A stretch of DNA of 64,000 nucleotides from Bacteroidales bacterium (GTDB taxonomy: Bacteria; Bacteroidota; Bacteroidia; Bacteroidales; JAGOPY01): contig JAGOPY010000006.1 in NCBI GenBank assembly GCA_017991835.1, positions 175,904 to 239,903 on the forward strand, in the 5' to 3' direction. The position numbers and the translations under genes are program-made. Shown here in pieces: positions 18,922 through 28,574 of this stretch. How positions within the stretch are numbered: the stretch's first letter is position 1; every line of letters begins with the position of its first letter. Below the pieces are notes generated by a model. That model had not been told where the DNA came from. It ran no database searches and worked only from the letters and a program-made list of their open reading frames with translations.

Positions 18922-19682
18922 TTTAATTCATTGACGTTAAAAACAGGGCCATCGGTGCATACACACAGGTTTCCGTGAGTAGTGGGTGTAACGCAGCACA
19001 GGCAGGCTCCGAATCCGCATGCCATGGTGTTCTCAAGAGAGGCCTCACAGGGAATCCCTTTCTGCCGGGCCAGGCCGGCCACCGCTTTCATCATGGGGTT
19101 CGGGCCGCAGGTCACAATCAGATCGAAATTGAGTTCATTCCGTTTGAACAAACTGTGTTGCGTAACAAGGCCGGCCTCGCCCATAGAACCATCTTCCGTG
19201 GTCACCAGCACTTTGCCGTAAGTTTTGTATTGTTCGGTCAGGACGATCTCATCGGCATTCCGGGCTCCGAACAGGAAAGTGGCACCTACGCCCGCTTTCA
19301 TGAGTTCCTTGCCGTAGAGGATAAAGGGTGCAACACCCGATCCGCCGGCCACCACCAGCACATTCCCCGATTCCGGCACCGTGAAGGAATTGCCCAGCGG
19401 GTATATGACATTGACTTTCTCACCTTTCCGAAGATTCCCGAGAACGCGTGTCCCTTCACCGACCACTTTGACGAAAAAACTTACAATGCGGTTATGATAA
19501 TCGACATCATAGACCGAAAAAGGACGGCGCAAAAAGATTTTGTTAGTGTTCGGAACCTCAATCTCGGCAAAATTTCCGGGTGAGATTGGAGGGAGAGGTG
19601 AAGAGGCTTCTAATTCAAGAATATATGTTTTATAGTTCAGCCATCTCTGACCCAAAACGGTGAAATCCTCAACTCTTTTCAT
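18909..19682 (-). CDS. pyrK: Dihydroorotate dehydrogenase electron transfer subunit
   Basis: 257 residues. FAD domain with RRPFSVYD (FAD binding), an NAD(H) domain with [14 protein letters not shown] and [13 protein letters not shown], and the C-terminal 2Fe-2S loop with Cys residues in [10 protein letters not shown] and a later CVC. It passes electrons from PyrD to NAD+. Together with the Rnf complex in the same window this fits an anaerobic metabolism centred on NAD and ferredoxin. First of the pair, overlapping pyrD. Confidence 0.96.
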   Translation of the reverse strand: MKRVEDFTVLGQRWLNYKTYILELEASSPLPPISPGNFAEIEVPNTNKIFLRRPFSVYDVDYHNRIVSFFVKVVGEGTRVLGNLRKGEKVNVIYPLGNSFTVPESGNVLVVAGGSGVAPFILYGKELMKAGVGATFLFGARNADEIVLTEQYKTYGKVLVTTEDGSMGEAGLVTQHSLFKRNELNFDLIVTCGPNPMMKAVAGLARQKGIPCEASLENTMACGFGACLCCVTPTTHGNLCVCTDGPVFNVNELKWQI

Positions 19683-19700
19683 GGGGCCGGTGTGTGAAGG

Positions 19701-20153
19701 TCATTCCTGAACTTCTGTTTTTCCCTCTTCCTTTTCAGCTTCTGGCAAAGGCTCATTGCTTTCCGGTTCGAAAACCATCATCTCTTTTTCCAGCAGCAGG
19801 TTGAACCAGGCAATTGCTTTTTTCATATCGGAAACATAAACCCGCTCCGGATCGTGTTCAGCTACTGTATCCTGGAAAAACTGCCGGATGACCTTGCTGT
19901 CGGAATTTGCATCGGGGGCCGGTTTGCCTTCGGTTTTTTCATACATCCTGCGAAAAACATCCTTTAACTGAAGGTCTTCTTCTTTCGTGGTAAAAACACT
20001 GATCTCTTCCAGTGAGCTGACCCGTTCGTGGGCAAATACAGGAAAGCGCTTTCCATCGGTCAGTGATTCGACGATAAAACCTGACTTTGTCTGTGATAAC
20101 ATTTTGTAAAGGCCTGGTTTTCCCGAGATTGCCAAAATCTTACTTAAATCCAT
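19701..20153 (-). CDS. DUF5606 domain protein
   Basis: 150 residues. The N-terminal MDLSKILAISGKPGLYKML and FIVESLTDGKRFPVF are strongly typical of DUF5606, a Bacteroidota-specific family with a small beta domain followed by helices. The C-terminal 25 residues are very acidic (many Glu). No function known. It lies between pyrK and the ABC exporter gene on the same strand with gaps of 18 and 32 bases, so it may be cotranscribed with them. Confidence 0.85.
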   Translation of the reverse strand: MDLSKILAISGKPGLYKMLSQTKSGFIVESLTDGKRFPVFAHERVSSLEEISVFTTKEEDLQLKDVFRRMYEKTEGKPAPDANSDSKVIRQFFQDTVAEHDPERVYVSDMKKAIAWFNLLLEKEMMVFEPESNEPLPEAEKEEGKTEVQE

Positions 20154-20185
20154 ATACTTTGTTTAAAGCTTCAAAATTACACATT

Positions 20186-22006
20186 TCAGGCGAAAGTCTG
20201 CAAATCATGAAGGCGTTTATACAACCCGCCCGTTTTGATCAGCTCGTCGTGGTTACCGCTTTCAACGATCCTTCCCTTTTCCAGGACGAGAATCCGGTCG
20301 GCAAATTTTATCGTTGATAACCTGTGGGCGATCACAATGGAAGTGCGGTCTTTCATCACTTTCAGCAAGGCATCCTGGACCAGTTTCTCCGATTCGGAGT
20401 CGAGTGAAGAGGTGGCTTCGTCGAGGATGAGGATCGGGGGATTGCGCAGGATGGCCCTTGCAATGCTGATGCGCTGCCTCTGCCCCCCGGAAAGCTTGGC
20501 CCCGCGGTCACCGATGTTGGTATCATAACCTTCTTCCATCGCTTCAATAAAATCATGGGCATTGGCTACTTTCGCCGCTGCGATAACATCATCCCTTGTA
20601 ACGCCCTGTTTTCCAAATACAATGTTGTTGTAAACGGTATCATTAAAAAGGATAGATTCCTGCGTGACCATCCCCATCAGCGAACGTAAATCATCGATAC
20701 GATAGTCTTTAATATTCACCCCATCAATATAAATACCCCCTTCAACGGTATCATAAAACCGGGGAAGAAGATCGACAAAAGTGGTCTTCCCGCCTCCCGA
20801 AGGCCCCACCAGGGCAATGATCTTCCCTTTTGGAATTTCAATATCGATTTTGTTAAGCACATCATCGGTCTGGTAACGGAAACTGACCTTGCGATATTCG
20901 ATCTTCTCTTTGAACTCGCTGATCCTGACCGGGTTCTCTTTTTCAACAATTACCTCTTCCGCATCGAGAATTTCAAAAATTCGTTCGGCCGAAGCCACCC
21001 CTTTCAGAATGTTGTAATAACCGGTTGAGAAAGCCTTAACGGGGGGGATTATCTGGGAAAAGATCAGGATATACGTGATGAAAACGGCCGCTGTAATTGT
21101 ACCGCTGTCGCTTAAAACAAGCCTTCCGCCATACCAGAGAACAGTAATAATGACGACTGAGGAAAGGAACTCACTCATCGGTGAGGAAAGGTCACGCGTC
21201 CGAAAAACCTTGACCATCAGCCTGGAATAATTTTTATTCAGTTCGCGGAATCTGATGTCTGAAAATCCGATGGCCGTAAATGCTTTGATGATCCTCAATC
21301 CCCCGATGGTCTCCTCGACTACCGAAAGCAAACCGGAGAACCTTGCCTGGCCGACCTTTGATTCCTTCCTGAGATTTCGGCCGATCGTCCCGATCACATA
21401 ACCGGCGACAGGCAGCAGGACCATCACAAATACCGTCAGCTGAGGGCTCATGATCAGCAGGGTCACAAAATAGGCGATGATTGTCACCGGATCGCGGAAA
21501 ATGATCTCCAGGTAGTGCATGATGGAAATATCGATCTCCTGGACGTCGTTGGTGATCCGCGACATGATATCGCCTTTTTTTCGCTGATTATAAAACGATA
21601 GAGGCAGGATAAGGATTTTATGGTAAATCTCGTCACGGATGTCGCGCACGGCGTGAACCCTCACTTTTACCAGGAAGAACATGGCCAGGAAGCGGAAAAG
21701 GTTGCGGAAGAAAAAGGTGCCGAACAAGAACAGGCAGATGAAGATCAGGGCATCCACCTTGCCTTGCTCCAGAATGATCTTACTGATGATATAATTCAGA
21801 AAATCGATGACTGACTGGGCATTCAGGTGAATTTCCGGCCGTGTTGTCACCAGGTCATCGATTCCGAACAGGAGGTTTAAGAAGGGGATCAGCATGACAA
21901 AGGTCACCAGCGAAAAAACAATGACCATCATATTGGAAACGACATTTAACAATGCGTATATCCAGTACGGCTTGATGTATGCTAAGATCCTCAGGAATTT
22001 CTTCAT
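20186..22006 (-). CDS. MsbA-like ABC exporter (fused membrane and ATPase domains)
   Basis: 606 residues: six membrane helices in the first 330 residues, then an ABC ATPase domain with Walker A GPSGGGKTTFVD near 390, signature LSGGQRQRISIARAIL, Walker B ILILDEATSSLD and the switch His in IVIAHRLSTI. It works as a homodimer. The sequence is closest in feel to MsbA/lipid-A-type and multidrug exporters of Bacteroidota; the actual substrate cannot be decided. Ends 32 bases before the DUF5606 gene and starts 18 bases after purB, all on the minus strand. Confidence 0.92.
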   Translation of the reverse strand: MKKFLRILAYIKPYWIYALLNVVSNMMVIVFSLVTFVMLIPFLNLLFGIDDLVTTRPEIHLNAQSVIDFLNYIISKIILEQGKVDALIFICLFLFGTFFFRNLFRFLAMFFLVKVRVHAVRDIRDEIYHKILILPLSFYNQRKKGDIMSRITNDVQEIDISIMHYLEIIFRDPVTIIAYFVTLLIMSPQLTVFVMVLLPVAGYVIGTIGRNLRKESKVGQARFSGLLSVVEETIGGLRIIKAFTAIGFSDIRFRELNKNYSRLMVKVFRTRDLSSPMSEFLSSVVIITVLWYGGRLVLSDSGTITAAVFITYILIFSQIIPPVKAFSTGYYNILKGVASAERIFEILDAEEVIVEKENPVRISEFKEKIEYRKVSFRYQTDDVLNKIDIEIPKGKIIALVGPSGGGKTTFVDLLPRFYDTVEGGIYIDGVNIKDYRIDDLRSLMGMVTQESILFNDTVYNNIVFGKQGVTRDDVIAAAKVANAHDFIEAMEEGYDTNIGDRGAKLSGGQRQRISIARAILRNPPILILDEATSSLDSESEKLVQDALLKVMKDRTSIVIAHRLSTIKFADRILVLEKGRIVESGNHDELIKTGGLYKRLHDLQTFA

Positions 22007-22024
22007 TCTGCGGGTGTTAATTCA

Positions 22025-23377
22025 TCAGATGAGGTCAATGCCCGTATAATTCTCCGGGGTGATTTTTTTTAATTCCATTTTTAATTTTTCCGGGATTTTC
22101 AGTCCATCGATGAAATGATGAAACGACGCTTTGTCAATTTTCTTATTTGTTCGTGTCAGCTTTTTCAACTTTTCATATGGATCGGGATAATTTTCCCTGC
22201 GGAGAATGGTCTGGATGGCCTCGGCGATTACCGGCCAGTTGTCCTGGAGATCGGCTTTGATCTTTTCTTCATTCAGAATAACTTTTTCCAGCCCTTTCAG
22301 AAGGGATTTGATGGCGATCATCATATGGCCTATCGGGACGCCAATATTCCGGATCACCGTTGAGTCGGTCAAATCGCGTTGCAGGCGCGAGATCGGCAGC
22401 TTTTCGGCAAGGTGGCTGAAAATGGCATTGGCCATACCGAAATTTCCTTCCGCGTTTTCAAAGTCAATGGGATTCACTTTGTGAGGCATGGCAGACGAAC
22501 CGACTTCGTCTGCTTTAATTTTCTGTTTGAAATAATCCATCGAGATATACGTCCACATGTCGCGGCAAAGATCGATCAGGATCGTATTGATACGTCGCAG
22601 GTTATCGAACAGCGCAGCCAGGTTGTCGTAATGCTCGATCTGTGTCGTTACCTTCTGCCGGGTCAGGCCGAGCGACTTGTTGACGAACTGGTCGCCGAAC
22701 GCGGCCCAGTCGATTTCGGGATAGGCGGCCTTATGCGCGTTGAAATTGCCGGTTGCCCCGCCGAATTTGGCTCCGAACGGGACCGTCTTAAGCAGGGAAA
22801 GCTGGTTCTTCAGCCGGTCGGCAAAAACGTAAATCTCTTTGCCGAGCCGGGTTGGCGATGCCGGCTGTCCATGCGTCCTCGCCAGCATGGGAATTTCCTT
22901 CCATTCCTTCGCTTTGCGGGTCAGTGTTTCTTCCACTTCATTGACCAGTGGCAGCAGTACGTCGTGCAGAGCCAGCCTGGTGGCATACGGAACGGCCGTG
23001 TTGTTGATGTCCTGCGAGGTCAGCCCGAAATGGACGAACTCTTTGTATTGCTTTAACTTCAGCTTCTCAAAGCGTTTTTTCACATAGTACTCCACGGCTT
23101 TCACATCGTGGTTGGTCGTTTTCTCAATCTGTTTGACCTCTTCGGCGTCGGCAAACGTGAAGTTGCGGCTGATGGCCCGAAGTTCCTCGAACATGTTCCT
23201 GTCAAAGTCTTTGAGCTGCGGCAGAGGGATGTTGCACAGCGCAATAAAGTACTCGATCTCAACGAATACGCGGTAATTGATATAGGCGGCTTCCGAAAAA
23301 TAATAGGCCAGCGGCTCGGTTTGTTTGCGGTACCGTCCATCGACGGGCGATATGGCATTGGATGAAGTCAGTTCCAT
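22025..23377 (-). CDS. purB: Adenylosuccinate lyase
   Basis: 450 residues. Cleaves SAICAR and adenylosuccinate to release fumarate in purine synthesis. The family signature SSAMPHKVNPIDFENAEGN is at about residues 290-308; TTNHDVKAVEYYV, GLTSQDINNTAVP and ARTHGQPASPT carry the conserved active-site His and Ser residues. N-terminus starting MELTSSNAISPVDGRY matches the E. coli-type subfamily. Upstream 176 bases to the divergent FkbM gene hold no gene. Confidence 0.97.
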   Translation of the reverse strand: MELTSSNAISPVDGRYRKQTEPLAYYFSEAAYINYRVFVEIEYFIALCNIPLPQLKDFDRNMFEELRAISRNFTFADAEEVKQIEKTTNHDVKAVEYYVKKRFEKLKLKQYKEFVHFGLTSQDINNTAVPYATRLALHDVLLPLVNEVEETLTRKAKEWKEIPMLARTHGQPASPTRLGKEIYVFADRLKNQLSLLKTVPFGAKFGGATGNFNAHKAAYPEIDWAAFGDQFVNKSLGLTRQKVTTQIEHYDNLAALFDNLRRINTILIDLCRDMWTYISMDYFKQKIKADEVGSSAMPHKVNPIDFENAEGNFGMANAIFSHLAEKLPISRLQRDLTDSTVIRNIGVPIGHMMIAIKSLLKGLEKVILNEEKIKADLQDNWPVIAEAIQTILRRENYPDPYEKLKKLTRTNKKIDKASFHHFIDGLKIPEKLKMELKKITPENYTGIDLI

Positions 23378-23553
23378 GATTTCAGCTTTAAAGATTCACC
23401 GGGTAAATTTATATACAAACCATTCGAAATGACAAGTAATAATTGTTTTTTTTTACCAAAATACTACAATTGCGCTCTGTAGCTTGTTTTTGACTGGTTT
23501 CAAAAGCATCTCATTGCGTATTTTAAAATATCTTTGTTATCCGATTGGAAGAA

Positions 23554-24345
23554 ATGAATATAAAGCAGCACACAAAAGACCTTTTATATGCTTTAAAGAA
23601 AAAGCAGATCAGCAATTCATCTGCCTTTCTTTTATGCTATCTTAAACATTTCTGGAATCCTAAAAACAAACTTGAACGGATCCTGGATAACCTTTTCAAA
23701 TCAAAACCAGGTGCGTTCATTCTCCAGGTTGGCGCCAACGACGGGTTTGTGAATGATCCTTTATATAAATTCATAAAAAAATACAAGGCTTCAAGCATCC
23801 TTATCGAACCACAAAAGAAACCCTTCTCGGTCCTGAAATCAATCTATCATAAAGATGACATTGAAGTGATTAACTGTGCAATTGACCGGGTGAACGGGAC
23901 CCGGAAACTGTACCGGCTGTCCTTCTCGGATGAGCGATGGGCCAGCGGATTGAGTTCATTCAATCACGACCAGATGGTAAAGGTCATCAACTCCGGGATG
24001 ATTGAGCAGAAAGCGAAGAAATACAAAATCAAGCTTCCGGCGGATAAAAACGACTGGATCAGTTTTGATGAAGTGGAGTCTTTAAATTTTGAAACACTTG
24101 AAAAGAACTTGCATTTAAAAGCTGTTGATCTATTGATGATAGATACGGAAGGATTTGATGCTGAGATTATTAAGATGTTTGATTTTGCTAAATTCAGGCC
24201 CTTGGCGGTAGTATTTGAGAAAACCCACCTGTCGGATGAGGATTATTTGTATTGTAAAGAACTGCTGAAATCGTTTACCTATGATCTGATCGAAGAGAAT
24301 GCAAATTGTATCGGAATCTATAATCATAAAGAATGGATAAATTGA
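23554..24345 (+). CDS. FkbM family methyltransferase
   Basis: 263 residues from the ATG at 23554 (a TTG three codons earlier is less likely). The SAM-binding start FILQVGANDGFVNDPLY near residue 56, then ILIEPQKKPFSVL, VINCAIDRVNGT and DLLMIDTEGFDAEIIKMFDF give the full FkbM methyltransferase pattern. FkbM enzymes O-methylate sugars or polyketides. Its last 13 bases overlap the start of the following glycosyltransferase, so the pair probably builds or decorates a surface glycan. A -7 box TATCTTTG lies at 23529-23536. The gene is more AT-rich than purB and recQ beside it, as glycan genes often are. Confidence 0.9.
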   Translation: MNIKQHTKDLLYALKKKQISNSSAFLLCYLKHFWNPKNKLERILDNLFKSKPGAFILQVGANDGFVNDPLYKFIKKYKASSILIEPQKKPFSVLKSIYHKDDIEVINCAIDRVNGTRKLYRLSFSDERWASGLSSFNHDQMVKVINSGMIEQKAKKYKIKLPADKNDWISFDEVESLNFETLEKNLHLKAVDLLMIDTEGFDAEIIKMFDFAKFRPLAVVFEKTHLSDEDYLYCKELLKSFTYDLIEENANCIGIYNHKEWIN

Positions 24346-25427
24346 TAAAAATTCTTGTGGTCAGCGATTATAATAAAAGAGTCTCGTCAAGACCTGAAGC
24401 TGAGATGTTTATAAAACTGGCAAACGATCCTCGATTTCGCATCTCTGTCATGACCTACCCGGGATCATACTATTACGGGAAATTCCGGGATGCCGGAATC
24501 GAAGTTATCGACTTTCATCCGGATAAAAAACTGGACAAAAAGGAGGTTGAATTTATCCGGAATGATATCATGAAAAAGGGTTATGATATCATTCATTTAT
24601 TTAATGGAAAAGCCATTATCAATGGCCTGAAAGCGGCCAGGGGCCTGAAGGTGAAGGTAGTTCTCTATCGCGGCTATACAGGAAATATACACTGGTACGA
24701 TCCGGCAGCTTACCTTAAAGTACTCAGCCCCCGGGTCGATAAAGTTATGTGCAATTCGCAGTCTGTCAAAGACCAGATCGACAGGCAACTTTTTTTTGAT
24801 AAAACAAAGACCGTTGTCATAACGAAAGGCCATGACCATCAATGGTACTCGGATATCAAACCGGCCGACCTGGCTGAATTCGGAATCGGGCAGGATGAAT
24901 TTGTGGTGACTACGACTGCCGACGGCCGCAAGATGAAAGGTACGGAATACCTGCTCAGGGCTTTTGAGTTAATGCCTCCCGGTTTGAATATCCGGTTATT
25001 GATAATGGGAGGGGGAGAAGAGTTTATCCGGAAATTCAGCGGAAGGATTAAGAAGAACGCCAATAAGGTGATTTTTACGGGTTTCCGCCAGGATAACCTG
25101 GATATTATGTCCTCCTGCGATGTTTTTATCTCGCCGTCCATCAAAGGCGAATCATTCCAAAAATCGGTTGCAGAAGCCATGAACCTTGGTGTTTGCCCGG
25201 TCATTACCGACATTCCCGGTAACGAAGGTATGGTCATCGATAAGAAGTGCGGACTGATAATCCCATCACGGGATGCGGTTGCCATAAAAGATGCGCTCCT
25301 GGACCTGTATTCCGACCGGGCCAGGTGCAGAGAGTTTGCTACGGCAGCGAAAAAGCATATTTCCGAAAACTTCAGCCTCGATAAAACCGTTGACACGCTG
25401 GCCGGATTCTATCAAAGCCTGGTGTGA
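24333..25427 (+). CDS. Glycosyltransferase family 4 protein
   Basis: 364 residues. GT-B architecture: N-terminal acceptor half with ILVVSDYNKRVSSRPEAEMF, linker, then a donor-binding half with TTTADGRKMKGTEYLLRAF, LIMGGGEEFI, VIFTGFRQDN, SCDVFISPSIKGESFQKSVAEAM and the GLIIPSRD end, the Glu of GESF being the usual EX7E-type residue. Translationally coupled to the FkbM methyltransferase (ATG inside the last codons of that gene). Substrate unknown; probably acts at the cytoplasmic face of the membrane. Confidence 0.92.
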   Translation: MDKLIKILVVSDYNKRVSSRPEAEMFIKLANDPRFRISVMTYPGSYYYGKFRDAGIEVIDFHPDKKLDKKEVEFIRNDIMKKGYDIIHLFNGKAIINGLKAARGLKVKVVLYRGYTGNIHWYDPAAYLKVLSPRVDKVMCNSQSVKDQIDRQLFFDKTKTVVITKGHDHQWYSDIKPADLAEFGIGQDEFVVTTTADGRKMKGTEYLLRAFELMPPGLNIRLLIMGGGEEFIRKFSGRIKKNANKVIFTGFRQDNLDIMSSCDVFISPSIKGESFQKSVAEAMNLGVCPVITDIPGNEGMVIDKKCGLIIPSRDAVAIKDALLDLYSDRARCREFATAAKKHISENFSLDKTVDTLAGFYQSLV

Positions 25428-25545
25428 TCAGGGTGTTATGTTTAGTGAATTTTCGTGGTTTTGTGCTTTGGTGGCTACAAAAGGATTTTTAGAAAGGGCT
25501 CAACAATTATAAAACAAAAAGGATCTGACCGAAATCCGCAACATA

Positions 25546-27450
25546 TTGATAAAATACTGGGGCCATTCCACATTCCGGCCGATGCAGGAGGAGATCATCC
25601 GGTCGGCACTGGACGGAAAGGATACCCTCGCTTTGTTGCCCACGGGCGGGGGTAAATCGGTCTGTTTCCAGGTTCCGGCGCTGGCCATGCAAGGGGTCTG
25701 CCTGGTTATAACCCCATTAATTGCCCTGATGAAGGACCAGGTGGAAAACCTGAAAAAGAAAGGGATAAAAGCAGTGGCGGTCTATTCCGGTATGCACCGT
25801 AACGAGATCCAGATGGCATTCGATAACAGCGTTTTCGGGGATATGAAATTCCTCTACCTCTCGCCGGAGCGGTTGCAGACCGAGCAGTTTCAGCAGGCCC
25901 TGCGCCGGATGAAAGTCTGCCTCCTGGCTGTCGATGAGGCTCACTGCATCTCCCAGTGGGGATACGATTTCCGGCCACCGTACCTTAAGATCGCCGATAT
26001 CAGGCAGTTTTTGCCCGGAGTACCTGTCCTCGCCCTGACGGCCACTGCTACTCCCGGCGTGATCAGCGATATTCAGAAGAACCTGGCCTTCCGGGCTGAA
26101 AATGTCTTCCGGAAGAGCTTCGAACGGAAAAACCTGACCTATGCCGTCATCCGGGAGGAGGACAAGAACAGCCGCCTGTTGCGCATCCTCAAAAAGGTCC
26201 CGGGTGTAGGTATTATCTATGTCAGGAACCGTAAACGGACGGTTGAAACGGCCACCTTCCTGCGCAAGCAGGGGATCAAAGCCGATTTTTACCACGCCGG
26301 GCTCGATATGGCAGCCAGGAGCCGGAAGCAGGAGGCCTGGATCAGGGAGGATATCCGGATCATATGCGCTACCAACGCTTTCGGGATGGGAATCGACAAG
26401 CCGAATGTCAGGCTGGTGGTCCATATCGACCTGCCCGACAGCATCGAAGCCTACTTCCAGGAAGCGGGAAGGGGAGGGCGCGATGAGAAAAGATCCTATG
26501 CCGTTACATTGTATAATGCGGCCGATATCGCCAAGCTGAAAGAAAACCTCGAAAAAGAGTATCCGCCTGTCGATTTGATTAAAGCAGTTTACCAATCACT
26601 GGGAAATTATTTCCAACTCCCTGTCGGAAGCGGCAAAGATGAGAGTTTTGATTTTGAGCTGTATGCATTTTGCAGGAATTACGGTTATAACCCGGTTGTT
26701 ACTTATAATGCACTCCGGTTCCTGGAAAGAGAGGGGTATATTGCTATGAATGAATCGCTGGAAACTCCTTCACGGATCCATTTTGAAGCCGACCGGGAAT
26801 CGATCTACCGCTACCAGATCGAGAACCAGTCGATGGATGCTTTTGTCAAACTGCTGCTAAGATCCTATTCCGGGGTCTTTACCGAGTTTGTCCAGGTAAA
26901 TGAGGTGGAGCTGGCCAGGAGAGCAGGATTGAAAGAGGAAAATGTAGTGGCGAACCTGGTAAAACTGCAAAAAGCCGGCATACTTTCCTATGCACAGCGC
27001 CCGGCCCGGCCCCGCATTATTTTTCCGGTGGTAAGGCTGGATCAGAAACATCTTCAGATTTCCCAGGTCAATTATCATGACCGGAAGAAATATGCATTGA
27101 TCCGGATGGAATCGATGATTGAATACATGACATCGGAAGATCAATGCAGAAGCCAGATGCTTTTACGATATTTCGGTGAAAAGAACGCCCCCCGGTGCGG
27201 ATTGTGTGATATCTGTCTGCAAAGGAATAAGCTGAACCTGAATGAGATGGAATTCAACATGGTGCGCGATCACGTCCGGACAAAGCTGCAGGCCCGGCCG
27301 ATGACCCTGGCTGAGCTGGTATTTGAATCGGGTGGCCACAGCGAGAAACACCTTTTGCTGGTACTGCGCTGGCTCGAAGACAAAGGCGCCGTGGTCCGCG
27401 ACGACCAGATGCGCTACAGCTGGCGCAAGCAATTCAAACTTGGAATTTAG
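25546..27450 (+). CDS. recQ: RecQ family ATP-dependent DNA helicase
   Basis: 634 residues if started at the TTG at 25546. Motifs: YWGHSTFRPMQ (Q-like motif 0), LPTGGGKS (Walker A), DEAHCISQWGYDFRP (Walker B and the aromatic loop), TATATP (III), YVRNRK (IV) and QEAGRGGRD (VI). The RecQ zinc-binding Cys cluster is in CRSQMLLRYFGEKNAPRCGLCDIC near residues 530-555, followed by a winged-helix region. No HRDC domain is visible. Resolves DNA structures during repair. No ATG exists between the upstream stop (25510-25512) and the conserved N-terminus: homologous-looking residues (LTEIRNIL) are encoded before the TTG, so a CTG start at 25525 is possible. Confidence 0.93.
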   Translation: MIKYWGHSTFRPMQEEIIRSALDGKDTLALLPTGGGKSVCFQVPALAMQGVCLVITPLIALMKDQVENLKKKGIKAVAVYSGMHRNEIQMAFDNSVFGDMKFLYLSPERLQTEQFQQALRRMKVCLLAVDEAHCISQWGYDFRPPYLKIADIRQFLPGVPVLALTATATPGVISDIQKNLAFRAENVFRKSFERKNLTYAVIREEDKNSRLLRILKKVPGVGIIYVRNRKRTVETATFLRKQGIKADFYHAGLDMAARSRKQEAWIREDIRIICATNAFGMGIDKPNVRLVVHIDLPDSIEAYFQEAGRGGRDEKRSYAVTLYNAADIAKLKENLEKEYPPVDLIKAVYQSLGNYFQLPVGSGKDESFDFELYAFCRNYGYNPVVTYNALRFLEREGYIAMNESLETPSRIHFEADRESIYRYQIENQSMDAFVKLLLRSYSGVFTEFVQVNEVELARRAGLKEENVVANLVKLQKAGILSYAQRPARPRIIFPVVRLDQKHLQISQVNYHDRKKYALIRMESMIEYMTSEDQCRSQMLLRYFGEKNAPRCGLCDICLQRNKLNLNEMEFNMVRDHVRTKLQARPMTLAELVFESGGHSEKHLLLVLRWLEDKGAVVRDDQMRYSWRKQFKLGI

Positions 27451-27481
27451 TGGAATCCTGGAACCCTGCAACCCTGGAACT

Positions 27482-28069
27482 ATGAAACTCCCTCTTTCCT
27501 TCTACCGTCGCCCGGATGTAGTGCAGATTGCAAAAGATCTCATCGGGAAATATATATTTACCCGGATTGATGGCGAGGTAACATCCGGTATCATTATCGA
27601 AACGGAGGCATATGAAGGGGCAACCGACCGGGCTTCGCACGCCTATGGCAACCGGAGGACAGCCCGGACAGAGGTCATGTTTGCCGAAGGAGGAGTGGCT
27701 TATGTCTATCTTTGTTATGGTGTCCACTCCTTATTTAATATCGTTACAAATAGAAAAGGCATTCCTCACGCCATATTGCTAAGGGGAATATTCCCTGTCG
27801 GGGGAATTGAGGTGATGAAGCGGAGGGCAATGAAAATGAAAATCGGCATTGCCTCGGGGATCGGCCCGGGCAATGCGTCCAAATTGCTCGGGATTCATTA
27901 TTCGTTATCCGGTACGGATCTGATGGGCGGGAAGATCTGGCTGGAGGACCGGGGACTGGATTTATCGGCAGAAATAATTACAGGACAGCGGATTGGCATT
28001 GCATACGCCGGCCCCGACGCGCTGCTTCCATACCGTTTTTACGTACGACCGGAAAAGATCAGGGCATAA
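27482..28069 (+). CDS. mpg: DNA-3-methyladenine glycosylase (AAG/MPG family)
   Basis: 195 residues from the ATG at 27482, 31 bases after recQ. Removes alkylated purines in base excision repair. Recognisable: LSFYRRPDVVQIAKDLIGK at the start, ETEAYEGATDRASHAYGNRRTART with the catalytic Glu and the Tyr/His that flip the base, VYLCYGVHSLFNIVT, AILLRG and GPGNASKLLGI. Likely cotranscribed with recQ, giving a two-gene DNA repair unit. The intergenic linker carries a CTGGAACC-type repeat discussed under findings. Confidence 0.95.
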   Translation: MKLPLSFYRRPDVVQIAKDLIGKYIFTRIDGEVTSGIIIETEAYEGATDRASHAYGNRRTARTEVMFAEGGVAYVYLCYGVHSLFNIVTNRKGIPHAILLRGIFPVGGIEVMKRRAMKMKIGIASGIGPGNASKLLGIHYSLSGTDLMGGKIWLEDRGLDLSAEIITGQRIGIAYAGPDALLPYRFYVRPEKIRA

Positions 28070-28100
28070 AAAAACCGGCCTCGCATAAGCGACGCCGGTT
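28067..28100 (-). terminator. Rho-independent terminator of the HU gene
   Basis: AACCGGC (28073-28079) pairs with GCCGGTT (28094-28100); inside it TCGC pairs with GCGA around an ATAA loop, separated from the outer stem by a C/C mismatch. On the minus strand the stem runs into seven T residues (28073 to 28067). It overlaps the stop codon of the convergent glycosylase gene and may also slow transcription coming from recQ. Confidence 0.85.
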
Positions 28101-28122
28101 CTTCAGCTTTCGAAAAGAAGGC

Positions 28123-28395
28123 TTATTTCACCGTGTTGGAAAGGTCGGCGCCGGCTTTGAACCGGACGACTTTCTTGGCAGCGATCTTGATTTCTTTTCC
28201 TGTCTGCGGATTCCTGCCTTTACGGGATGCCCTTTTGGCAACGGAGAATGATCCAAATCCAACTAATGCAACCCTGTCACCTTTTTTAAGGGCTTTCATG
28301 GTGCTGCCAACAAATGCTTCGAGAGCTTTCTTGGAATCGGCTTTGGTCATGCCGGTTTCTTTTGCCATCGCATCGATTAATTCTGCTTTGTTCAT
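28123..28395 (-). CDS. hup: HU family DNA-binding protein
   Basis: 90 residues, standard HU length. MNKAELIDAMAKETGMTKADSKKALEAF forms the helical body; GFGSFSVAKRASRKGRNPQTG is the conserved saddle with the proline-containing DNA-binding arm; it ends in the short C-terminal helix. A histone-like, dimeric DNA-bending protein of the nucleoid. It is monocistronic, with its own promoter (28438-28467) and terminator (28067-28100). Confidence 0.97.
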   Translation of the reverse strand: MNKAELIDAMAKETGMTKADSKKALEAFVGSTMKALKKGDRVALVGFGSFSVAKRASRKGRNPQTGKEIKIAAKKVVRFKAGADLSNTVK

Positions 28396-28437
28396 GGTTG
28401 TAAGTTTTTTTTAAGGTTAACATTACATAAAACACTG

Positions 28438-28467
28438 CAAAATTAAGGCATTCACAAAAAAAGTCAA
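28438..28467 (-). promoter_or_regulatory. Promoter of hup
   Basis: On the minus strand TTG at 28467-28465 is followed after 19 bases by TAATTTTG at 28445-28438, a consensus TAnnTTTG -7 element, 42 bases before the ATG. Both elements and the spacing match Bacteroidota sigma-ABfr promoters. Confidence 0.7.
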
Positions 28468-28574
28468 GCGAAAAGCCCGTAAATACTTGAAAATGTTAAT
28501 AAATGGGTATTATTGTTAATAACTTAAGCTGTAAAAGCGTTGTTAGAGTAAGGTTTTAAGACTTTTATCGACTA

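Noticed and set aside
25435..25510. TTCGTGGTTTTGTGC-type stretch before recQ as a regulatory element
   Set aside because: Looks like common AT-rich intergenic filler; no pairing or promoter motif could be supported.
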